Assembly: GCF_027912495.1 (NCBI RefSeq)
Contig: NZ_CP115463.1
Location: 4,104,501-4,168,500 of the forward strand
DNA from: Caulobacter sp. NIBR1757
GTDB lineage: Bacteria; Pseudomonadota; Alphaproteobacteria; Caulobacterales; Caulobacteraceae
Direction of reading: 5' to 3'
Length of the DNA: 64,000 bases
The notes beneath the pieces were generated by a model. That model saw nothing but the letters and a program-made list of their open reading frames with translations. It did not search any database and was not told the DNA's origin. Positions 42,561 through 52,302 of this stretch are shown here, in pieces. Each line of letters starts with the position of its first letter. Within the stretch, counting starts at the first letter, position 1. A program made the translations under genes and the position numbers.

Positions 42561-45500
42561 CTACTTCGCCGCCTCTTCCGCCAGTTCGCGCAGCGCCGCG
42601 TTGGCGATGGTGAGTTTAGCGAAGGTCCACCCTCCCCCGGCGTGTTCGATCTCCTCCACCGTGCGGCGCACCGCGCGGCCGGGGCCCTGGTGCATGGCGG
42701 CCCAGGACTTGACGGTCTGGGCCGCCTGTTCCGGGGTTTCGCCGGCCTGGGGGTTGGCGGCGAAGGCCATGACAGCGCGGGTCACCGCCGTCTGTTCGGT
42801 CAGCATGTCCTCGATCAGGCGGCGGACGGCCATGCGCTCATAGTGGTCGCCGCCGCGCTTCTCGCCAGCCGCGGCGCGCAGCTTGTCGAAGAAGAAGGCG
42901 GCGCCGACCTGGTGGTAGACGCGGGCGGCGGCGACGGCGGGCCAGTTCTGGCTGGCGGCCAGGTCGATGAGATCGGCGGCTGTGGTCAGCGGCTGCAGGG
43001 CCGCGACCGCCATGGCCAGCGCCTCGGGAGCGCCGTCGCCGGCAAAGGCCTTGGCGCGGCGGCTGACCGCCTTGTGCTCGAAGGGCGAGAGGATGGCGGG
43101 GGTCAGGGCCGCCAGCTCGGTCATGGCCGGCTGGTAGCGGTCGACCAGGGCCTGGACACTGTCGCCGGCCTTGGCGCGGCGGGCCATCCAGTAAGTCTGG
43201 CTGCGCAGGACGTGGCCCAGCGCCCGGAACAGGGAGAGCTGGCCCTGGGCGGAGGCCTTGCCGTCGAGGGCCTCGACGTCGGACCACAGGGTGTCGAAGC
43301 CGAGGATGCGGCGGCCGGCCTCGAAGCCGACCATCAGGGCGGCGTCGTCGGCGCTGGCGGCGGTCTTCAGCCGGCTGGCGAAGGTGGGGCCGCAGCGGTT
43401 GACGATCTCGTTGCTCATCACCGTGGCGATGATCTCGCGGCGCAGGCGATGGCGGTCCATCTCCTCGGCGTATTGCTGGACGCCGGCCGGGAAGTAGCCT
43501 TGGAGGATGGCGCGGAAGGCCGGATCGTCCGGGCCCTTGGTGGCGATCATGTCGCTGAACAGGTCGAGCTTGCCGTAGGCCAGCAGCACGGCCAGTTCCG
43601 GCCGGGTCAGGCCCTGGCCGGCCTTGGCCAGGTCCTGCAGGGCCAGGGGGTCGGGCAGGCCCTCGACGCGGCGGTCGAGTTTGCCGTCCGATTCCAGCTC
43701 GGCGATGAAGCGGGCGTGGTTGTCGATCTCGCCCGGGGCGTCCTGTTGCAGCAGGGAGAGGGCCAGGGTCTGGTCGTAGTTATGCTCGAGGACGTGATGG
43801 GCGACGTCGTCGGTCATGGTGGCCAGCAGGGCGTCGCGGGCCGGGCGGTCCAGCTTGCCGGCCCGTTCGACCATGCCGGTGAGGATCTTGATGTTGACCT
43901 CGTGGTCGGAGCTGTCGACCCCGGCGCTGTTGTCGATGGCGTCGGTGTTGATGCGGCCGCCATTGCGGGCGAACTCGATGCGGCCGGCCTGGGTCAGGCC
44001 CAGGTTGGCGCCCTCGCCGACCACCTTCACCCGCAGGTCGGGGGCGTCGACGCGGATGGCGTCGCTGGCCTTGTCGCCGGCGTCGGCGTGGCTCTCGCGG
44101 CGGGCCTTCACATAGGTGCCGATGCCGCCGAGGTAGAGGAGCTCGGCCCGGGCCTTGAGGATGGCGGTCATCAGCTCATTGGGGCTGACCGCGTCGGCCT
44201 TCAGGTCGAGCATCGCCTTCACTTCCGGCGTGATCGGGATGGTCTTCAGGGAGCGGGCGAAGACGCCGCCGCCCTTGCTGATTTTTGACTTGTCGTAGTC
44301 GTCCCAGGACGAGCGCGGCAGCTTGAACATGCGGTCGCGTTCTTCCCAGCTGATCGCCGGGTCCGGATCGGGGTCGAGGAAGATGTGCCGGTGATCGAAG
44401 GCGGCCAGCAGGCGGATCTGTTTCGACAGCAGCATGCCGTTGCCGAACACGTCGCCCGACATGTCGCCGACACCGACGACGGTGAACGGCTCCTTCTGGA
44501 TGTCCTTGCCGGCCTCGCGGAAGTGGCGCTTGACCGCTTCCCAGGCGCCGCGGGCGGTGATGCCCATGACCTTGTGGTCGTAGCCGACCGACCCCCCTGA
44601 CGCGAACGCGTCGCCCAGCCAGAAGCCGTAGGCGATGGCGATGCCGTTGGCGATGTCGCTGAAGGTGGCAGTGCCCTTGTCGGCGGCGACGACGAGGTAG
44701 GGATCGTCGCCCTCATAGGCGATGACGCCAGCCGGGCGGATGACCTCATTATCGGCGTCGATGTTGTCGGTGATGTCGAGCAGGCCCGACAGGAAGACGG
44801 TGTAGGCGGCGATGCCGCCGGCCCGGATCTGGTCGGGCGTACCTCCGCGCGGCAGCTGCTTGGGGAAGAAGCCGCCCTTCGAACCGACGGGGACGATGAC
44901 GGCGTTCTTGACCTGTTGCGCCTTCACGAGGCCCAGCACCTCGGTGCGGAAGTCGTCGCGGCGGTCGGACCAGCGCAGGCCGCCCCGGGCGACGGGGCCG
45001 AAGCGAAGGTGGACGCCCTCGACCACCGGGCTCCAGACGAAAATCTCGCGGAACGGCTTGGGGGCCGGCAGGTCGTCGAGTTCCTGGCTGGCGACCTTGA
45101 AGCTGATGTAGGGCTTGGGGGCGCCGTGCTCGTCCTGCAGGTAGAAGTTGGTGCGCTTGCAGGCCATGACCAGCAGGGCCAGGCGGCGCAGCACGCGGTC
45201 GGCGTCGAGGCTTTCCACCTGTTGCAAGGCCGCGACCACCTCTTCCATGACCTTGTCGGCCTGGATCTGGCGGGCGGCGACGTCGGCCTTGACCGCCGGG
45301 TCGAACTTGACCCGGAACATGTCGAGGATCAGCCGGGCGATGCCGGGGTTGTCGGCCAGGGCCTGTTCCTGCACCGACTGGCTGGGGTCGAGGCCCGACT
45401 GCAGGCGGTATTTGGCCAGGGCGCGAATGAGGGCGGCTTCGCGCCAGGAGACCCCCAGTTCGAGGACCAGGCGGTTGAAGCCGTCGCTCTCGGTCTGGCC

Positions 45501-47396
45501 GACCCAGACGGCGGTGAACAGGGCCTCGAAGGCGTCCTGAATCTCGGCGAAGACCAGGTGTTCGCCGGCCCGGTCCTCGAGCAGGAACTCATGGACCCAG
45601 ACGGCCTCCGGACCGTTGGCGCCGACCGGGGCAAGCTCGAAGGCGTCCTCGATAAGGGCCCGCAGGCCCATGTGTTCGAGGATGGGGGTGACGTCGGCCA
45701 GGGGCAGGTGGCCGCCGCGGTGGTAGAGCTTGAAGCGGAAGCGCAGGGCGCTGTCGCCGACCTGGCGGAAGGCGCGGACGCGGAAGTCATCCGCCCCCAT
45801 GGCGTCGATTTCGTGCAGGTCGGCCAGGGCCTCGTCGGCGGCGTAGAAGTCCTGGTAGCCGCCGCTGAAGGCGCCAGACCAGCGGGCCAGGGCCGGGGTG
45901 GTCGGCAGGCCGGAGGCGCGGATGGCGGCCTCGAAGCGGTCGCCCCAGGTGCGGGCGGTCTCGGCGATCTCAGCCTCGAGGTCGGCCAGGTCGGGCTCGG
46001 CGTGGCCGCCGGGGGTGACGCCGATGATGTAGTGGACGCGGGCCAGGGGGGCGTCGGAGAAGCTGGGGTAGTAGGCCGAGACCCGGCCGTTGTAGGCGGC
46101 GGCGATCAGCTTGCCGGCCCGCTCGCGGACGCCCGAATCGTAGCGGTCGCGGGGCACATAGAGCAGGACCGAGATGAAGCGGTCGAAGGGGTCCTTGCGG
46201 GCGAACAGCTTGAGGCGCGGCCGGTCGATGAGGTGGAGGATGCCCATCGCCTGTTCGAGCAGCTCGCTGTCAGGCAGCTGGAACAACTCGTCGCGCGGGT
46301 AGGTCTCGATGATGTGGCGCAGGCGCTTGTCGTTGTGGCTGCCGGGCACGACGCTGGCGTGATCGAGGGCCAGGCGGATCTTGCGGCGGATCAGCGGCAC
46401 CTCACTGGCCGGGGTCTCGTAGGCCTCGGCGGTGAACAGGCCGACGAAGCGGACTTCGCCCGACGGCAGGCCATCGGCGCCGTAACGCTTGACCCCGACG
46501 TAGTCCATGTAGGCGCGGCGGTGGACGGAGGAGCGCAGGTTGGACTTGGCGACGGTGAGGGCCGGGCCGGTCTCCAGGTGGCGGCGCACCTGCTGCGAGA
46601 GGATGGCCGGCTCGGAGGCGCGGCGCAGGACGGCGCGGGACTGGTCGCGCAGGACGCCGAGGCTGCCTTCCGGCTGGAACAGCGGCTCCTCGGCCGCATA
46701 GCCGCCGTCGGCGGTGCGGGGGTATTCGTAGGTGCGGGCGCCCAGGAAGACGAAGTGGTCGTTCTCCAGCCACTTGAGGAAGGCCAGCTGCTCGGCATGC
46801 TCGTCGGCGTCGGCGGCGCCGAGGGTGGTGTTTTCCAGGTCCTCGATCGCCCGGCGGATGGCCGCCTTCATCGGCTTGAAGTCGCTGACGGCGGCGCGGA
46901 CGTCGGCGAGGGTGGCCATGACCGCCTCGATCAGGCCGGCCTCGCGGTCCTCGCCGACCGGGTCGAGCTGCACCTGGATCAGGGAGCGCGGCTTGCCCGC
47001 GATCTGGGCGATGGGGTGGAACATGGCCCGCACCGGCAGGCCGGCCTCGGCGACCACGCCCATGATGCTGTCGACCAGGAAGGGCCGGTCGTCCTGGACG
47101 ATTTCCAGAAGGTCGCGGCCGAGATCATTGCCGTCCGGATCGGTCCAGCGGCGCAGGCGGATGGCCGGATCCTGGCCATCGGCGGCTTCGGCGAAACGCC
47201 AGAAATCGGCGAACAGGGCGCCGAGGCCATCGTCGGAAACGGGAGGGAGTTCCTCGGCCTGCAGGTCGCCGGCGACCTGGGCCAGGAAGCGGCTTTCGGC
47301 TTCGAGCAGGGCCTTGCTCTTGAGGTGGCGGGTAAACGCCTGCGCCAGGGGGGTATCGCCAGCCTTGGCCGCCAGGTCGTTTTTCGCGCTGCTCAT
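42561..47396 (-). CDS. gdhZ: NAD-specific glutamate dehydrogenase, 180-kDa class (GdhZ type)
   Basis: The 1,611-residue protein oxidatively deaminates glutamate to 2-oxoglutarate with NAD+. Regulatory ACT-like N-terminal regions cover about 1-700. The catalytic domain follows ([46 protein letters not shown] split across about 820-870) with the NAD-binding fold next. In Caulobacter, GdhZ also binds FtsZ and stimulates its GTPase activity, linking glutamate catabolism to division; this is known for the orthologue, not shown here. It has its own upstream intergenic region. Confidence 0.95.
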   Translation of the reverse strand: [1611 protein letters not shown]

Positions 47397-47540
47397 CCCG
47401 ATTTTCCCGAGAATTTTATCGTTGGAGGGTGATTTGGCGGTCGCTTTAGCCTGTTCAGCGGCGATTTTCGCTCAAAATCGACCCTGAACCGGTGGAAATG
47501 TCGAACGGGAGTTTAGAACCGTTCGGCCCGCGGCGCGAAC
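47397..47540 (-). promoter_or_regulatory. gdhZ upstream region
   Basis: On the minus strand the sequence is A+T-rich just before the gdhZ start and includes GATAAAATT at about 47412-47420, a possible -10 element. No clear -35 or strong Shine-Dalgarno is visible. The adjacent 47545-47690 is treated separately as a candidate small RNA. Confidence 0.3.
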
Positions 47541-47544
47541 AGGA

Positions 47545-47690
47545 AAGCAGATACGAAGGCGCCGCCGGAGGGGGGTCCGGCGGCGCTTGTCTCGCGGGGG
47601 GAGGCGAGACATATCGAGGGCCCTTCGGGGGGAGGGAGGGCGCCTCTGAAGTCCGGGGTTACAGGGGGGAGGGAAGCCCCGGACAGGATG
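47545..47690 (-). ncRNA. Candidate small RNA with C-rich loops between an AI-2E permease gene and gdhZ
   Basis: Read on the minus strand, a series of stem-loops presents C-rich loops. They are 47684-47651 (8-bp perfect stem, loop with CCCTCCCCCC), about 47646-47616 (weaker stem, CCCTCCCCCC), 47610-47589 (7-bp stem, loop CTCCCCCC) and 47586-47559 (11-bp perfect stem, loop CCCCCC). A TTGAAC / 16 bp / TATCTG promoter-like pair lies just upstream (about 47718 to 47691). The loops could pair with Shine-Dalgarno sequences. The opposite strand would give G-rich loops. Confidence 0.5.
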
Positions 47691-47752
47691 ACAGATAGGC
47701 GCTCGCTGAACGTGTTCAAGGGGCCGGCGTCAGGCCGTTGGTGAAACTTTCT

Positions 47753-48904
47753 TCATGCCGGCTCGTCCTCGGCGGGACCCGGATTCCGCGACTTGCCGAC
47801 GTGCTGCCCCCCGGGATCGCCATTGGCCGACAGCAGGACGGCGATCCAGTAGGAGCCGCGGAATTGGGCCAGGATGATCATCGCCATGACCGTCAGCGGG
47901 GTGGACAGGAAGCTGCCGGTCATGCCCCAGATCAGGCTCCAGAAGGCCAGGGACAGCAAGACCACAACCGGATCGATGTTCAGGCTGTCGCCCTGCATCT
48001 TGGGCTGGATGACATTGCCGACCACGAACTGCACCGACTGCAGCACGGCGGCGATGACGATGGCCTGCCAGAGGGTGTCGAACTGCACGAGGGCGAACAG
48101 CGGCGGCAGGGCCACCCCGACCACCCCGCCGATGATCGGAATGTAGGAGGCCAGGAAGATCAGGAAGGCCCAGAACAGGGCGTTGTCCAGGCCGACCGCC
48201 CACATGCAGAGGAAGGAGCCACCGGCGATCATCAGGCCGGTCACCGTCTGGACCCAGAGGTACTGTTCGACCCCGCCCCGGATGCGCTGAAAGATCTGCA
48301 CCGCCTCGTCGCGGTCGTGGCGATGGGGGAACATGGCGACGATCTTGCGCTGGAAGCCGCGCCGGGCGGCGATGATGAAGGCCAGGTAGATCAGGATGAA
48401 GAAGGTGTCGGAGGCGACGCCCTGCACCGAGGTGGCGATGGCGCCGGCATATTTGCCGGGGTTCAGCTGGCTGATCAGCTGGGCGATCGGCGGCGGGGCC
48501 TCGAGGTTGAGGGCGGCGGCGGCGCGGGCCAAAAGAGCCTCCAGCTTGGGCGTGTAGCCGATCAGCTGGTTGGCGAACCCGACCCCCTGGTCGGCGATGA
48601 CCAGGACGATGCCGATCAGGGTCAGGATGACCAGCACGATGGCGGTGGGCAGCGCCAGGGCCTTGGGAAAGCGAGGGGTGCGTTCGGCCAAGGCGCGGGC
48701 GAAGCCGTCGATGATGACGGCCAGGAAGACGGCCATGGCCAGCTGGGTCAGCACCCCGCGCAGCAGCCACAACGCCGCGCCCCCGGCGACCACCGCCAGG
48801 ATGACCACGGCGTTGCGGGTGACGCCGTCGACGCCCAGACGGTCGGTCGAGTCCGGCGCGGGCCTGGGGGCTCTGGAAGCGGTGGTCTTGGGGGCGGCGG
48901 CCAT
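47753..48904 (-). CDS. AI-2E-family (PerM/YdiK-like) membrane permease
   Basis: The 383-residue protein has about eight membrane segments in the UPF0118/AI-2E exporter layout: two N-terminal pairs (residues about 30-110), a soluble stretch (110-150), and the C-terminal block with FLASYIPIIGGVVGVALPPL and GNVIQPKMQGDSLNIDPVVVLLSL. Some family members are Na+(Li+)/H+ antiporters or export autoinducer-2; substrate is not predictable. AAGGA precedes the ATG. Confidence 0.9.
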   Translation of the reverse strand: MAAAPKTTASRAPRPAPDSTDRLGVDGVTRNAVVILAVVAGGAALWLLRGVLTQLAMAVFLAVIIDGFARALAERTPRFPKALALPTAIVLVILTLIGIVLVIADQGVGFANQLIGYTPKLEALLARAAAALNLEAPPPIAQLISQLNPGKYAGAIATSVQGVASDTFFILIYLAFIIAARRGFQRKIVAMFPHRHDRDEAVQIFQRIRGGVEQYLWVQTVTGLMIAGGSFLCMWAVGLDNALFWAFLIFLASYIPIIGGVVGVALPPLFALVQFDTLWQAIVIAAVLQSVQFVVGNVIQPKMQGDSLNIDPVVVLLSLAFWSLIWGMTGSFLSTPLTVMAMIILAQFRGSYWIAVLLSANGDPGGQHVGKSRNPGPAEDEPA

Positions 48905-49018
48905 GAACTGTCCTTGCTGGAAGAGGGGAATGTCCGGGCGGCCATCCGGTTCGTCAATGGCGGTGACGCCGTCCCCGCGCCGCGCTAAGCCTTGGACCCC
49001 GGATCAAGGAGTTTCCGC

Positions 49019-50556
<1,538 letters not shown>

Positions 50557-50560
<4 letters not shown>

Positions 50561-51840
50561 TCCGGATGCCAGTCGGCCGCCGCCGGGCGGACGTAGGGCG
50601 GGAAGGCCTTGGTCATCGGCTCGTAGAAGGCCTGGGCCGCCTCGGTGCGGCCCTTGAGCTCGGCGGTGACGGCCGGATGCAGCGAGGCGACGCTGTAGTT
50701 CTCGCCGGGATCGCGAGCGATGTCGAACAGCAGGGGGTAGTTGAACCGACCGAGCGGGATGTCGAAGGTACGGAAATAGGACCGCACCACATATTTCCAA
50801 TCCTGGGTCCGGATGGCGGCGACCCTGGCGTTGTCGAACAGGACGATGGCCTCATGCGGCGAGTCGGCGGCGTCGAATATCACCCGGGTTAAATCCTTGC
50901 CGTCGAGCTCGAGGTCGGCGGGCAGGCTCACGCCGGTCAGGGCCGCGAAGGTGGGCAGGAAGTCGAGGTTGCTGGCGATGGCGTTGCGGGTCTGGCCGGC
51001 GGGCACCACGCCGGGCTGGCGCAGGATGCAGGGCACGCGGTAGCCGCCGTCCCAGCCCGCCCCGCCCTTGCGGTCGCGGAACGGGCCGGACGAGCCCTCG
51101 AACCAGGGGCCGTTGTCGGAGGTGAAGACGACCAGGGTGTCCTCGTCGAGCCCAAGCGCCTTCAGGCGATCCAGCAGGGTCCCGACGTTGCGGTCGATCT
51201 CCTCGACGACGTCGCCGTAGGCGCCGCCCGGCGAATCCAAGGGAACGTCATCGTTGCGGACCAGCGGCACATGCGGCGCCGTCAGGGCCAGCAGCACGAA
51301 GAAGGGGCGATCGCGGTTCTCTTCGGCGAAGGCCAGGGCGTCGTGGAAGAAGGTCTGCGTCAGCCTGGCGAAGTCGGCCGGCCGTTCGGTGAGCGGGCCG
51401 TCGCCGACCTTCTCGCAATGGGCCAGTGGCTGCATGTCGTGGCTGTAGGGCAGGCCCTTGAAGACATCGAAGCCGTGCACGGTCGGCGGCCAGTGGTCGC
51501 CCGTGTGACCCAGGTGCCATTTGCCGATCAGGGCGGTGGCGTGGGTGGCCTTCAGCGCCTTGGGAATGGTCCATTCGCTGGTCGGCAGGCCACGGGTCTC
51601 GGAGGCCTGGATCACCTGTTCGGCGAGGCCCAGGCGGATGGCGTAGCGGCCGGTCAGCAGGCCCGCCCGTGAGGGCGTGCAGACGTTGGCGGAGGCGTAG
51701 AAGTCTGACAGCCGCGTCCCCTCGGCCGCCATCCGGTCGAGGTTCGGCGTTCGGATGATGGCCCCGCCATCGCAACCCAGGTCGCCGTAGCCGAGGTCGT
51801 CGGCCAGGATGACGATGATGTTGCGGGGACGGTCAGTCAC
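50557..51840 (-). CDS. Sulfatase (formylglycine-type)
   Basis: The 427-residue enzyme belongs to the type I sulfatases. The activated Cys lies in NVCTPSRAGLLTGRY (Cys54), which is converted to formylglycine; metal ligands include ILADDLGYGD and TSDNGPW. There is no signal peptide, unusual for sulfatases acting on polysaccharides, so it may work in the cytoplasm or leave by another route. Translation starts at GTG 51840, inside the end of the DUF2147 gene, without a clear Shine-Dalgarno, so it is probably coupled. Confidence 0.9.
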
Positions 51841-52237
51841 CAATGCGGGTCCAAGTCTGGCTCTGGCAGAGCGGCTTGGCGATGCAGCCGGTGACCTTCA
51901 GCTTCGCCCCGGGCAGCAGCTTCACCTCGGCCTTGTAGGTCTTGCCATCCTCGGGATTGTAGACCCAGCCCTTGTGCCATTCGCCGGGGCCGGTCGGGCT
52001 GACCTGCATCGTGCGCAGGCCCTTGATGAGGCGGCCGCGCAGCGAGGCGTTCTGGTTCAGCACGTCCCTCTGGTCGGGGTTCTGACGCAGATGGGGCGAG
52101 CCCACCACCGTGGCGCAGAGATCGCCGCCGCAAGGGGCCATGCGGATCTGGCCGCCACTAGGCGTTTTCCAGAGGCCATGGGCGCCATCGGCGGGGGCGG
52201 CGGCCGACAGGGCGAGGGCGATCAGTGTGGACAGCAA
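51833..52237 (-). CDS. Secreted DUF2147 protein
   Basis: The 134-residue product starts at TTG 52237, with AAGGAG 7 bases before it, and opens with a short signal-like helix (MLSTLIALALSAAAPA). DUF2147 blocks GLWKTPSGGQIRMAPC and GWVYNPEDGKTYKAEVKL are clear, with Cys pairs likely to form disulfides. Function is unknown; relatives are periplasmic. It overlaps the downstream sulfatase gene by eight bases, so both are one unit. Confidence 0.87.
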   Translation of the reverse strand: MLSTLIALALSAAAPADGAHGLWKTPSGGQIRMAPCGGDLCATVVGSPHLRQNPDQRDVLNQNASLRGRLIKGLRTMQVSPTGPGEWHKGWVYNPEDGKTYKAEVKLLPGAKLKVTGCIAKPLCQSQTWTRIGD

Positions 52238-52302
52238 GGCGCGGCTCCTTTGAAGAGGCCACGACTATGACCGGCCTCTGGCCCGCCGAAAAGAGCCAGA
52301 CC

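Noticed and set aside
42543-47432. Two very long plus-strand frames opposite gdhZ (581 and 838 codons)
   Set aside because: Both are Gly/Val/Asp-rich mirror frames of the glutamate dehydrogenase, whose minus-strand frame contains all the conserved motifs.
47492-47698. 68-codon plus-strand frame in the region before gdhZ
   Set aside because: Gly/Arg/Glu-rich translation of the G-rich hairpins, with no ribosome-binding site; the non-coding RNA reading explains the structure better.
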